Shown: positions 27,619 through 36,942, counted from the stretch's first letter. The stretch is 64,000 nucleotides of DNA from Dyadobacter luticola (GCF_005860805.1 NZ_VCEJ01000008.1:310001-374000); one strand, 5' to 3'. Translations and numbers: made by a program. Notes: generated by a model from the sequence alone, not told the origin.

Positions 27619-28227
27619 ATGAAATTTAAAAGTTTAAATAGATATCTGATCGTTGCTGCTATCATCCTTACTACTGTCAGTAGTTGTAAAAAGGACCCAA
27701 GTAATCCTGGAAAAGAGTATGCTCCCAACATGTATCTGCCGGTAGGTTACGAACCGTACAAGCAGGAAAAGGCGAATCCGATTAACCCGATGGGTTTGAC
27801 GATGAGATTGCCGGTTGCAGGTACAGTTGCAAGAAGAAATTACAAGACTTCATTCGGCGAGTCAGATTCCGCACAAGTTGATTTGATGGTGTATAACATA
27901 CCGGCTGATAGTATTTCTGTTTCGGAAAGAGTGCTTAAAAACCCGCTTCCTGTAAATGAACAAGTAACAGCTGAGGGAAAAGTTTTATACGACAGATATT
28001 GCGAGCATTGCCATGGCGCAACTGGTGCAGGTGACGGTAAGGTTGGCGCGATGTATAAGGGTGTTCCGAATTATGCCAGTGATGCTTACAAGAACCTGAA
28101 TGAAGGTCATATTTTTCACGTCATCACGTACGGAAAAGCCCGTATGTGGCCTCACGGTTCGCAAATTAATCCTGAGGAGCGGTGGAAGATCGTGCGTTAC
28201 GTGCAGAAATTGCAGAAAGGCGCTTAA
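27619..28227 (+). CDS. actE: Alternative complex III subunit ActE, monoheme cytochrome c lipoprotein
   Basis: 202 residues. A signal peptide with lipobox ending at C23 (TVSSC) predicts a lipid anchor. One heme site, CEHCH at 128-132 in the segment LYDRYCEHCHGATGAGDGKVG, belongs to a class I cytochrome c domain at the C-terminus. The N-terminal half (YAPNMYLPVGYEPYKQE) wraps against ActB in known complexes. The gene begins 14 nt after actD. Confidence 0.93.
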   Translation: MKFKSLNRYLIVAAIILTTVSSCKKDPSNPGKEYAPNMYLPVGYEPYKQEKANPINPMGLTMRLPVAGTVARRNYKTSFGESDSAQVDLMVYNIPADSISVSERVLKNPLPVNEQVTAEGKVLYDRYCEHCHGATGAGDGKVGAMYKGVPNYASDAYKNLNEGHIFHVITYGKARMWPHGSQINPEERWKIVRYVQKLQKGA

Positions 28228-28262
28228 ATACATTTTTGATAACAGAGAAATAAAATTTAATA

Positions 28263-29621
28263 ATGGCATCAGCACATTCGATTCCTTCTATTGAAGAACG
28301 GTTTGAATTTACATCGGGGGCTAAAAGAAATTTACTCATTGGCGGTGGTATTGGACTAGCTCTGGTAGTTCTCGGAGCTTACCTGGCAGCAAATGGAGGT
28401 GGTCATGAAGCTGCATCGCATGGAGCAGAACATGCCGCAAGTGCATTGGCACACGCAACTCCGGAACATGCTGCCAGCGGACACGAAGCTGCGGCTGCGG
28501 CGGAAGGTCATCACGCTAAGAGCTGGGTGGCAAGAATCTGGGCGAACCTTTGGGTGAATGGTGTCTATTTTACGGGTATCTCGGTGGTTGGAATGTTCTT
28601 TATTTCTTACAACTATCTGGCTCAGGCTGGATGGTCGGCAGTTTTCAAAAGGATTCCTGAAGCAATGCCAGCATTTCTTCCGTTTACCGGCGCAATATTA
28701 TTGATTACATTCTTCCTGGGCGGTCACGATTTATTTCACTGGACACATGAGGGCCTTTACGAAGTAGGCAGTGCTGAGTATGACAAAATTATCGCTGGAA
28801 AAAGAGGCTATTTGAATACACCTTTCTTTGTAGCCAGACTTGTCATTTACTTCGCTGTTTGGTATGGCTTATGGAGAGTGATCCGCAATTTGTCTTTGCA
28901 AGAAGATGAAATTGGTGGCACAGAGTTTTATGAGAAGTCGATCCGTTTTGGTACTGCGTTTTTGGTTGTGTTTGGGGTTACTTCATCTACATCTGCATGG
29001 GATTTTGTCATGTCAATTGATACGCATTGGTTCAGTACTATGTTCGGATGGTATACGCTAGCTAGCTGGCACGTGGCTGGTTTAGCCGTGATCACATTGA
29101 CGGTTGTCATGTTACGAGAGAGAGGTTATTTAAGGGCGGTGAATTCTAGCCACTTGCGTGATTTGGGTAAGTTTGTTTTTGCTTTCAGTATTTTCTGGAC
29201 TTATGTATGGTTTGCTCAGTTCTTGCTGATTTACTATGCTAACCTTCCGGAAGAGACTATTTATTTCCTTGAAAGATTCAGAGGGCATGGCGGATTTTTT
29301 AAAGCGCCATTCTTTATCACCTTGTTCCTGAATTTCTTCTTTCCGTTTCTTGTGTTAATGACCCGCGATGCCAAATTCACACATTCAATTTTGAAAGTGG
29401 CTTGCTGGAGTGTTATTATCGGTCACTACATGGATTTCTACACCAACATTATGCCGGGATCGGTAGGTGCTGCTGCTGAACTTGGACCGTTGGAGTGGGG
29501 TTTCTTTGTGATCTTTCTTTGCGCATTTACTTATTCAGTTGCATCGCAACTGGAAAAAGCGAATCTGATCCCGAGAAATCACCCTATGTTGGAGGAGTCA
29601 TTGCATCACGATATTGCCTAA
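28263..29621 (+). CDS. actF: Alternative complex III subunit ActF
   Basis: A 452-residue polytopic protein, paralogous to the NrfD-like ActC. Helices carry conserved stretches such as TSSTSAWDFVMSIDTHWFST, FGWYTLASWHVAG and FAQFLLIYYANLPEE. After the first helix there is an Ala/Gly segment rich in histidine (eight His between residues 48 and 84) which is not needed for the fold and may bind metal or act as a linker. The last act gene; coxB follows almost directly. Confidence 0.92.
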   Translation: MASAHSIPSIEERFEFTSGAKRNLLIGGGIGLALVVLGAYLAANGGGHEAASHGAEHAASALAHATPEHAASGHEAAAAAEGHHAKSWVARIWANLWVNGVYFTGISVVGMFFISYNYLAQAGWSAVFKRIPEAMPAFLPFTGAILLITFFLGGHDLFHWTHEGLYEVGSAEYDKIIAGKRGYLNTPFFVARLVIYFAVWYGLWRVIRNLSLQEDEIGGTEFYEKSIRFGTAFLVVFGVTSSTSAWDFVMSIDTHWFSTMFGWYTLASWHVAGLAVITLTVVMLRERGYLRAVNSSHLRDLGKFVFAFSIFWTYVWFAQFLLIYYANLPEETIYFLERFRGHGGFFKAPFFITLFLNFFFPFLVLMTRDAKFTHSILKVACWSVIIGHYMDFYTNIMPGSVGAAAELGPLEWGFFVIFLCAFTYSVASQLEKANLIPRNHPMLEESLHHDIA

Positions 29622-29642
29622 TTGGAAAACCAGTCTATTATC

Positions 29643-30749
29643 ATGTATATTTTAATCGCAATAGTTGCTCTTGTTTTCGTGGTTCTCACAGGTATCGTGG
29701 TTTCCAGATTACAGAACGTACTTAAAGATATCAATAAGTCTGATTCGGATCACAGCTACACAAGTGGCAACAAGGTTAATGGTGCGATGTTTATCGTGGT
29801 GTTGCTGATAGGCGCAGTAGCGATTACATGGTCATACCTTCACGCACGTGAATTCTTTCTACCAGAGGCATCTTCAATTCATGGAAGAAGAACCGATGAC
29901 CTGTTTTGGTTTTCAATGGGAATTCTTACCATTCCATTTATCCTGGTAAACTTTCTTATTTTCTTCTTTGCCTGGAAATATCAGCACAAGAAAGATCACA
30001 GAGCTTCTTTTTATCCTGAAAATCACAAGCTGGAATTGATCTGGACGATCATTCCTGCAATTGTCATGGCCTTACTTGTATTTACAGGATGGAAAGCATG
30101 GTCGGATATTACATCAGAGGCGCCACGGGATGCAGAAGTAATCGAGATTACTGGAAAGCAGTTTAACTGGATTGTTCGTTATTCAGGTGTTCATGATAAC
30201 AAATTGGGTAACTATAACTATAAATTGATTGACGCGCAAAATGAGGTAGGTATCGATTTGTCGGATGAAAATTCATTTGACGATTTTACCAACCCAAGTG
30301 AAATGCACATTCCGGTTGGTCGCCCGGTTCTGTTAAAGATCCGTGCACGTGATGTTTTGCACAGCGTTTTTATTCCTCACATGAGGGTTAAAATGGATGC
30401 GGTTCCAGGTATGCCGACTAAATTCTGGTTTGTGCCGGACAAGACAACATCTGACATGCGCTCAGAGCTTAACAATCCTAAATTTGACTATGAAATTGCT
30501 TGTACAGAAGTTTGTGGGCAAGGTCACTTTTCAATGAAAATGAGGTTGATCGTGGAAGACGAAGCGTCCTATAAAAAATGGTGCGCTGAGCAGGCTACTT
30601 TCTTGCAGACCTATCCGGAATATCTGGCAAGAGTACCTGAAAATTTGAAAGCCAAAGCTATGAAGTATGTACCTGCAGAGGCTGCGACGCCTGCTGACAG
30701 TTCATCGAAGGCAACAGGTAGTGCAGGAGCAAGTGTTAGTCTACGCTAA
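29643..30749 (+). CDS. coxB: Cytochrome c oxidase subunit II
   Basis: Subunit II accepts electrons at the binuclear CuA site. The 368-residue protein has membrane helices near the N-terminus and a cupredoxin domain with VLHSVFIPHMRVKMDAVPGM and CTEVCGQGHFSM (Cys-x3-Cys-x3-His-x2-Met, CuA ligands). It ends in an Ala/Ser tail and has no CxxCH, so no fused cytochrome domain. The start could be TTG 29622, directly after the actF stop, or ATG 29643, which is preferred because the first helix begins there. Confidence 0.93.
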   Translation: MYILIAIVALVFVVLTGIVVSRLQNVLKDINKSDSDHSYTSGNKVNGAMFIVVLLIGAVAITWSYLHAREFFLPEASSIHGRRTDDLFWFSMGILTIPFILVNFLIFFFAWKYQHKKDHRASFYPENHKLELIWTIIPAIVMALLVFTGWKAWSDITSEAPRDAEVIEITGKQFNWIVRYSGVHDNKLGNYNYKLIDAQNEVGIDLSDENSFDDFTNPSEMHIPVGRPVLLKIRARDVLHSVFIPHMRVKMDAVPGMPTKFWFVPDKTTSDMRSELNNPKFDYEIACTEVCGQGHFSMKMRLIVEDEASYKKWCAEQATFLQTYPEYLARVPENLKAKAMKYVPAEAATPADSSSKATGSAGASVSLR

Positions 30750-30777
30750 TTAATAATTTTAAATACAGTAAAAGTAT

Positions 30778-32661
30778 ATGTCAGCTATTGAAGGATTGGA
30801 TACAGCTCAACACCACGAAGCGGAACATGAGCACCACCACGAAGCACAAAACTTTTGGCAGAAATATATATTTTGTGAAGATCACAAAGTAATTGCTAAG
30901 CAGTATCTGATTACAGGTATCATGTGGGCGGTTATAGGGATTTCCATGTCCGTAATCTTCCGCATCCAGTTGGGTTTGCCTGATTCTAACCTGTCCTGGT
31001 TAAAACCGATACTAGGCGGTTGGATTAGCGATTCTGGAAAACTGGATCCTAACTTCTACCTCGCGCTAGTTACCATGCACGGAACTATCATGGTGTTCTT
31101 TGTATTGACCGCGGGTTTGAGTGGAACATTTAGTAATTTCTTGATTCCATTGCAAATCGGTGCGCGTGATATGGCATCGGGTTTCATGAATATGTTGTCT
31201 TACTGGTTCTTCTTTCTTGCCAGCGTCATCATGTTTGCTTCTCTTTTCTTGCAAAACGGACCCGCGGCTGGTGGTTGGGTAATTTATCCGCCTCTTAGTG
31301 CACTACCGCAAGCTCATCCTGGATCGGGAATGGGTATGACGCTCTGGCTGGCAAGTATGGCATTGTTTATTGTGTCTCAGTTGTTGGGAGGTATCAACTA
31401 CATTACAACCGTTATTAACCTGAGAACACGTGGAATGTCTTTCGACAAACTTCCATTGACGATCTGGTCATTTTTGATCACTGCCGTTCTCGGTTTGATC
31501 TCTTTCCCGGTACTTTTCTCGTCAGTTCTTCTTCTGATTTTTGACCGTCATTTCGGTACAAGTTTTTATCTGTCTGATATTTATATCAATGGTGAAGCAT
31601 TGCCGAATGTGGGAGGTAGCCCGATTTTGTTTCAACACCTTTTCTGGTTCCTTGGACACCCGGAAGTTTACATCGTTCTTTTGCCAGGACTTGGTATTAC
31701 GTCAGAAGTAATCGCAACAAACTCACGCAAGCCTATTTTTGGTTACCGTGCGATGATTGCTTCCATGCTAGGTATCGCATTCCTTGCCTTCATCGTATGG
31801 GCTCACCATATGTTTGTGACAGGTATGAATCCTTTCCTAGGATCGGTATTCATGTTCCTAACATTGATCATTGCAGTACCTTCGGCAGTAAAAGGATTTA
31901 ACTACATCACGACACTCTGGAAAGGAAACATTGTTTTCACGCCGGGTATGTTGTTCTCGATCGGTCTTGTATCACTCTTCGTTTCTGGTGGGCTAACAGG
32001 TATCATTTTGGGTAACAGTGCGCTGGACATTCAGTTACACGATACTTACTTTGTTGTTGCTCACTTTCACCTTGTAATGGGTGCGGCGTCAGCATTCGGA
32101 CTTTTTGCCGGGGTTTACCACTGGTTCCCTAAAATGTTCGGTAGAATGATGAACACCACATTGGGGCAGATACACTTCTGGTTTACGTTTGTCGGTATCT
32201 ACCTGGTATTTATCCCGATGCACTACGTGGGTATTGCTGGTTTCCCACGCCGTTACTACCAGTTTACGAGCTACGATTTCACGCATAAGTTCATGGACAT
32301 GAACATGTTCATATCAATCGCTGCGATACTTTCATTCCTGGCACAGTTCATCTTCCTTTGGAATTTCTTTTACAGCATTTTCAAAGGTAAAAAAGCGCCG
32401 CAAAATCCATGGAGATCTAACACCTTGGAATGGACAGCGCCAATTAATCCTGGTCACGGAAACTGGGTTGGGGAAATTCCCGCGGTTTATCGCTGGTCTT
32501 ACGATTACAGCAAGCCAGGTGCAAAAGAGGATTTTATCCCGCAAAATATTCCATATTCTCAAACGCTTGAGTCTAACTTCCCTCACGAGAACGAGTTGAT
32601 CGCGACGGAAAAAGTGATTGAGTCTCAAAACTTCAATGATCAGTTCAATACCGCCCACTGA
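30778..32661 (+). CDS. coxA: Cytochrome c oxidase subunit I
   Basis: The catalytic heme-copper subunit, 627 residues, twelve or more helices. It has the CuB/Tyr segment WFLGHPEVYIVLLPGLG, WAHHMFVTGMNPFLG, and the heme ligands in HDTYFVVAHFHLVMG. The GHPEVYI cross-linked Tyr marks an A-type proton-pumping oxidase. The N-terminus is unusually histidine-rich (six His between residues 12 and 21). The 3' end overlaps ctaA. Confidence 0.96.
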   Translation: MSAIEGLDTAQHHEAEHEHHHEAQNFWQKYIFCEDHKVIAKQYLITGIMWAVIGISMSVIFRIQLGLPDSNLSWLKPILGGWISDSGKLDPNFYLALVTMHGTIMVFFVLTAGLSGTFSNFLIPLQIGARDMASGFMNMLSYWFFFLASVIMFASLFLQNGPAAGGWVIYPPLSALPQAHPGSGMGMTLWLASMALFIVSQLLGGINYITTVINLRTRGMSFDKLPLTIWSFLITAVLGLISFPVLFSSVLLLIFDRHFGTSFYLSDIYINGEALPNVGGSPILFQHLFWFLGHPEVYIVLLPGLGITSEVIATNSRKPIFGYRAMIASMLGIAFLAFIVWAHHMFVTGMNPFLGSVFMFLTLIIAVPSAVKGFNYITTLWKGNIVFTPGMLFSIGLVSLFVSGGLTGIILGNSALDIQLHDTYFVVAHFHLVMGAASAFGLFAGVYHWFPKMFGRMMNTTLGQIHFWFTFVGIYLVFIPMHYVGIAGFPRRYYQFTSYDFTHKFMDMNMFISIAAILSFLAQFIFLWNFFYSIFKGKKAPQNPWRSNTLEWTAPINPGHGNWVGEIPAVYRWSYDYSKPGAKEDFIPQNIPYSQTLESNFPHENELIATEKVIESQNFNDQFNTAH

Positions 32662-33655
32662 TTCCAAAGCCAACCGCCGGTTTCGACGGTTGGCTTTAAA
32701 TACTGTCATTACGCTCTATTTTCTGATTATTGCGGGTGGGGTAGTAAGGAGCACCGGAGCAGGAATGGGATGCCCCGACTGGCCGAAATGTTTTGGAAGG
32801 TGGATACCTCCGACTGAGGCATCACAGTTACCAGCAAATTATAAGGAACTTTACGGGGCGAAGTTAAAGGGAGAGGTAATATTCAATCCCATAAAAACGT
32901 GGACCGAATACGTTAATCGTCTTCTTGGGGCATTTACCGGGATCATGATTTTCTTCACTCTGCTGGCTTCCATTCCATTTTTGAAGTCGCAAAACAAGAA
33001 AATCTTTTTTTACAGCCTGGCCGCTTTCTTACTCGTAGGATTTCAGGGTTGGTTGGGTGCAAAAGTAGTTTCGTTTGAGCTGGCGCCCGTTGTGGTAACA
33101 TTGCACATGCTTTTGGCCATCGTAATCGTGATGATGTTGCTTTATCTTTTCGCAAGATCAGCATTATCAAGAAAAGTGATTAAAGTCTCAGAAGAAAAGA
33201 GAAGATTTCTGAGTAACATAGGATTGATCGTAATGAGCCTGTCTCTGTTTCAGATACTGCTCGGAACGCAGGTCAGAGAGGTGATGGACGAGGTGATCAA
33301 GAGATTAGGTTACGAGGCCAGAAATAATTGGATTGACGAACTCGGAATCAAGTTTTACGTCCACAGGTCATTTTCACTGATCATTTTTGGTTTCAATGTA
33401 TACTGGAACCGGAGTATTGCCAAGTCTGAAGTTGGGGCGACGGTGGCTGGAAAGATTTCACTGGCATGTTTTGCCGTATTAATCGCAGAACTTTGTACCG
33501 GCATATTGATGGCCTATCTTGGAGTACCGCCTTTCGCCCAGCCACTGCATTTAACATTTGCGATCCTGATGATCGGTTTGCAGTTTTTAGTTTGGCTGAT
33601 TGTCAACGGAAATAAATATCTCAAATATCCGGCTATTGTACAGCCGGCGGTTTAG
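32636..33655 (+). CDS. ctaA: Heme A synthase (COX15/CtaA family)
   Basis: CtaA oxidises heme O to heme A for subunit I. The 339-residue membrane protein begins after a short basic N-terminus with LYFLIIAGGVVRSTGAGMGC and DWPKCFGRWIPP, the COX15 signature, followed by about seven more helices with conserved His (VVTLHMLLAI, YVHRSFSLIIF, PLHLTFAIL). ATG 32636 overlaps the end of coxA by 26 nt. Confidence 0.92.
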   Translation: MISSIPPTDSKANRRFRRLALNTVITLYFLIIAGGVVRSTGAGMGCPDWPKCFGRWIPPTEASQLPANYKELYGAKLKGEVIFNPIKTWTEYVNRLLGAFTGIMIFFTLLASIPFLKSQNKKIFFYSLAAFLLVGFQGWLGAKVVSFELAPVVVTLHMLLAIVIVMMLLYLFARSALSRKVIKVSEEKRRFLSNIGLIVMSLSLFQILLGTQVREVMDEVIKRLGYEARNNWIDELGIKFYVHRSFSLIIFGFNVYWNRSIAKSEVGATVAGKISLACFAVLIAELCTGILMAYLGVPPFAQPLHLTFAILMIGLQFLVWLIVNGNKYLKYPAIVQPAV

Positions 33656-33673
33656 AATAGAAATTAATTAAGA

Positions 33674-34564
33674 ATGATATCAGCACAGAAGGATTTAGCA
33701 GCGGCGGGGATCAGAGAGAAACTAGGCATTTTGTTTGAATTGCTAAAATTCAGATTAGCGTCTTTAATTGCTTTTTCAGGAGCCATGGGATACTGTCTGG
33801 GTTCAAATAATGTACAGACGAGCGATTTGGTATTCTTTATCATCGCATCCATTGGAATAACCGGCGCAGCAAACATCATTAATCAAATCCTGGAAAAGGA
33901 TTATGATAAATTGATGAAAAGAACCGCTTCCCGACCGTTACCCAGCGGAAGAATCACGGTGGAGCAGGCAGCGATATGGGCGGCGTTTCTGGGAATAATG
34001 TCACTTACGATTTTCATTACCAGATTCAATCTTAGCACAGGGCTTGTTTCTTTGCTTTCATTGGTTCTTTACGGATTTGTTTATACACCATTAAAAAGAG
34101 TTGGCCCCATCGCAGTATTCGTTGGCGCATTTCCAGGTGCATTTCCTCCGATGATCGGGTGGGTTGCGGCTACAAATCATTTTGGTTTGGAACCTGGGAT
34201 TCTCTTTGCAATTCAGTTCTTCTGGCAGTTCCCACATTTCTGGGCGATTGCATGGGTTTTGGATGAAGATTACAAAAGAGCTGGATTTAAATTGTTGCCG
34301 GCAAATGGTTTGAAGGATCTTGATACGACTTTCCGGATCATGATCTATACATTGTTTTTGCTGCCGATTGGATGGTTGCCGTATAAATTAGGTATGACGG
34401 GTATCAACTCAGCATTCATCGCTACCGTTTTCGGCGTTTTGTTTTTGGCCCAAACATTGCACCTCATGCGCACCTGTACAGATAAAACGGCGCGGCAGCT
34501 GATGTTCGGCTCATTTATATATTTGCCGATTGTGCAGATCGCTTTTTTGTTGGATAAATTGTGA
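33674..34564 (+). CDS. ctaB: Protoheme IX farnesyltransferase (heme O synthase)
   Basis: CtaB attaches a farnesyl chain to protoheme to make heme O, the substrate of CtaA. The 296-residue polytopic protein has the prenyl-diphosphate motif NQILEKDYDKLMKRTASRPL and the second Asp-rich region VLDEDYKRAGFKLLP, both typical of the UbiA family. It sits 18 nt after ctaA, so heme A synthesis is cotranscribed with the oxidase. Confidence 0.95.
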   Translation: MISAQKDLAAAGIREKLGILFELLKFRLASLIAFSGAMGYCLGSNNVQTSDLVFFIIASIGITGAANIINQILEKDYDKLMKRTASRPLPSGRITVEQAAIWAAFLGIMSLTIFITRFNLSTGLVSLLSLVLYGFVYTPLKRVGPIAVFVGAFPGAFPPMIGWVAATNHFGLEPGILFAIQFFWQFPHFWAIAWVLDEDYKRAGFKLLPANGLKDLDTTFRIMIYTLFLLPIGWLPYKLGMTGINSAFIATVFGVLFLAQTLHLMRTCTDKTARQLMFGSFIYLPIVQIAFLLDKL

Positions 34565-34583
34565 AAATGAAATTCGTTGAGAA

Positions 34584-35174
34584 ATGGAAAATGTTCAGCA
34601 GTATAAATTAAATATAGAAGAACCCAAAGCCACATTGGCGATGGATCCGTCAAAGTTTATTCTTTGGCTATTTTTGGTTAGCATTATTATGTTGTTTGCT
34701 TCCCAGTCGAGTGCTTACTTGGTTCGCAGGGCAGAGGGCAACTGGTTGGAATTTGAAATGCCGCGTATTTTCTGGTACAGCACAGCGGTGCTGGTAATCA
34801 GTAGTGCGGCCATGCAGTGGGCGTATTTTGCGGCAAAAAAAGATCTGTTTAACCAATTGAAAATTGCAATTTCTATTACTTTTGTACTGGGTCTGGCATT
34901 CCTTTGGATGCAGTTTGAAGGGTGGAAGCAGCTGGTTGACATGAATGTTTATTTCGTTGGAAACCCATCTGGTTCGTTTTTTTATGTGTTTACCGGCTTG
35001 CACGGTTTTCACATTATCAGTGGACTGATCGTTTTGCTTTACTCCTGGGCAGCTGCGTTTAAATTGCGGGTCCATGCGAAAAACCTGAGACGAATTCAGA
35101 TCTGCGTGACTTACTGGCATTTCCTTGATATACTTTGGTTATACCTTTTTGTTTTTTTATTGACTTTTAATTAA
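34584..35174 (+). CDS. Cytochrome c oxidase subunit III-like protein (first copy)
   Basis: A 196-residue membrane protein with five helices, of the heme-copper oxidase subunit III family: FILWLFLVSIIMLFASQSSA, FLWMQFEGWKQL, SFFYVFTGLHGFHIISGLIV and the closing CVTYWHFLDILWLYLFVFLL. It precedes a longer subunit III gene by 10 nt. Both together are common in Bacteroidota oxidase operons. Which one makes the standard contacts with subunit I cannot be told. Confidence 0.88.
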   Translation: MENVQQYKLNIEEPKATLAMDPSKFILWLFLVSIIMLFASQSSAYLVRRAEGNWLEFEMPRIFWYSTAVLVISSAAMQWAYFAAKKDLFNQLKIAISITFVLGLAFLWMQFEGWKQLVDMNVYFVGNPSGSFFYVFTGLHGFHIISGLIVLLYSWAAAFKLRVHAKNLRRIQICVTYWHFLDILWLYLFVFLLTFN

Positions 35175-35184
35175 TGTTTTTTCA

Positions 35185-35955
35185 ATGGCTGCAAATGTAA
35201 CAACACCTGGCGCGATAGAACCCAAAATGTGGTTGGGGGGTATTGAGCCTATGAAAGCGAGTTACGGAAAACTGATGATGTGGTTTTTCCTCATCTCAGA
35301 TACCTTCACTTTCTCCGCCTTGCTGGTGGCATACGGCACAGCCCGTTTCAGCTTTCCCTCTTTTGCGGGTAAAGCAGCAGATTTTACATTTTCAAATGTT
35401 TACTGGCCGATCCCTGAAAAGGTGTATGAGTCAGTTCCTTTCCTGCATGGTATCTCGCTCCCGCTTGTGTTTGTGGGTATCATGACATTCATCCTGATTG
35501 CAAGTAGCGTAACCATGGTATTGGCCGTAGAAGCGGGACACCGGATGGACAGGGCCAATGTTGAAAAATACATGCTTTGGACAATTCTTGGAGGATTTAC
35601 CTTCCTGGGTTGCCAGGCTTGGGAATGGACCCACTTTATTCACGGAACAGAGTCGGGCAGTGTGATGAAAGTTCTGGTTGATGGTTCATGGGTTGAAAAA
35701 ACGATTTTCGGGGCGAACCTGACAGAGAACCAGTACGGTCCTCCTGCATTTGCTGACTTCTTCTTCTTTATCACAGGTTTCCACGGAACCCACGTATTTA
35801 GTGGTGTTATCCTGAACATTCTGATCTTCTTCCGTTCTGCGACAGGTTTTTACGATAAAAGAGGAAGCTACGAAATGGTCGAAAAAGTCGGTTTGTACTG
35901 GCACTTTGTAGATCTTGTTTGGGTATTCGTATTTACCTTCTTTTACCTGGTTTAA
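35185..35955 (+). CDS. coxC: Cytochrome c oxidase subunit III (second copy)
   Basis: A 256-residue subunit III with GKLMMWFFLISDTFTFSALL at the N-terminus, CQAWEWTHFIHGTESG, FFFITGFHGTHVFSGVILN and YWHFVDLVWVFVFTFFYLV at the end. It is longer than the neighbouring copy, with a soluble insertion of about 40 residues after the fourth helix. It belongs to the same transcript as the oxidase genes. Confidence 0.9.
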   Translation: MAANVTTPGAIEPKMWLGGIEPMKASYGKLMMWFFLISDTFTFSALLVAYGTARFSFPSFAGKAADFTFSNVYWPIPEKVYESVPFLHGISLPLVFVGIMTFILIASSVTMVLAVEAGHRMDRANVEKYMLWTILGGFTFLGCQAWEWTHFIHGTESGSVMKVLVDGSWVEKTIFGANLTENQYGPPAFADFFFFITGFHGTHVFSGVILNILIFFRSATGFYDKRGSYEMVEKVGLYWHFVDLVWVFVFTFFYLV

Positions 35956-35985
35956 ATTCTCAAAACATTATAATTCCTAAGTCAA

Positions 35986-36315
35986 ATGTCAGAAGTACAT
36001 CAGATTCACAACCAGGACCCTAACGCAGGCGCCGAACAACGTAAGGCGATTTGGAAAACCTTCTGGATTCTGCTTGTTTTAACTACATTGGAATTCGTGA
36101 TCGCTTTTACTGTTCCTCACGGTACATTGAAAGTTTCGGTTTTCATCGTGATGACCATTGTGAAAGCATTCTATATTGTAGGAGAATTTATGCACTTAAA
36201 GCATGAAACCAAGTCGCTGATTTGGAGTATCCTTGTTCCGATCGTATTTGTAGCCTGGTTGATTTTGGCATTGCTCCTCGAAGGACACGCGATTTTTGAA
36301 GCGATATTTGATTAA
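35986..36315 (+). CDS. Cytochrome c oxidase subunit IV-like protein
   Basis: A 109-residue protein with three helices (about 25-42, 48-65 and 78-97) of the prokaryotic cytochrome c oxidase subunit IV family. The segment FWILLVLTTLEFVIAFTVPH, then KAFYIVGEFMHLKHE, is characteristic. A small accessory subunit, without cofactors, that follows subunit III by 30 nt. Confidence 0.85.
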   Translation: MSEVHQIHNQDPNAGAEQRKAIWKTFWILLVLTTLEFVIAFTVPHGTLKVSVFIVMTIVKAFYIVGEFMHLKHETKSLIWSILVPIVFVAWLILALLLEGHAIFEAIFD

Positions 36316-36322
36316 ATAATAC

Positions 36323-36940
36323 ATGAAAAAATTTTCCAAAGCCGGATTGCTGATCGTCACATTAGTAATTCCGGCTTTGATTTTTGTTTTCCTAAAATTC
36401 TTTGCGAAAAACCATTACGACCTTCCTTACTTTAATCCGGAATTGGACGCACAAGGGAAAGTGGTGATTGAAAATGGTGATACATTATTTCGGAAAGTGA
36501 ATATGGTTTGTCCGTCATTAGGACAAATAGATTTGAGGAACAAACTAACATTGATAAGTAGCTTATCCGGAGAATGTGATGCGGATTGTCAGACATTTGT
36601 GACGCAGCTGCAAAGGATCAATAGTCTAACCCACGAAATTCCTGAATTGCAAATTTTAACGCTGACTGATACATTAAAAAAGGTCGCTGAGTTGCCCGAC
36701 GGAATGGGTGGGGGTAAGTGGAGCTTAATAAGGAGTTCGGAGAATGCGATCGATAATTGTCTTAAAATGAGCCCAATGTCCGTCGAAACGAGCAACGAAT
36801 TGGATAAAAAGTGGCAGCTCATGTTGATTGACAGGCAAGGATTTGTGAGAGGATATTACAATGGTAAGGATGTGAAGGATACCGACCGTTTGATAGCGGA
36901 AATTAAGATCCTTGATTACGAAGGAAAAGCGACTAAATAG
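36323..36940 (+). CDS. SCO1/SenC-like protein without the copper-binding histidine
   Basis: 205 residues with one N-terminal membrane anchor (about 7-27) and a thioredoxin-like domain. SCO proteins deliver copper to the CuA site through a CxxxCP motif and a distant histidine. Here C85 and C89 (GECDADCQTF) are present with Gln in place of Pro. In the later segment (KWQLMLIDRQGFVRGYYNG) the usual His just before the 'LID' strand is absent. It may act as a thiol-disulfide factor instead of a copper chaperone. The SCO assignment rests on fold-like motifs and the operon. Confidence 0.75.
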   Translation: MKKFSKAGLLIVTLVIPALIFVFLKFFAKNHYDLPYFNPELDAQGKVVIENGDTLFRKVNMVCPSLGQIDLRNKLTLISSLSGECDADCQTFVTQLQRINSLTHEIPELQILTLTDTLKKVAELPDGMGGGKWSLIRSSENAIDNCLKMSPMSVETSNELDKKWQLMLIDRQGFVRGYYNGKDVKDTDRLIAEIKILDYEGKATK

Positions 36941-36942
36941 CT

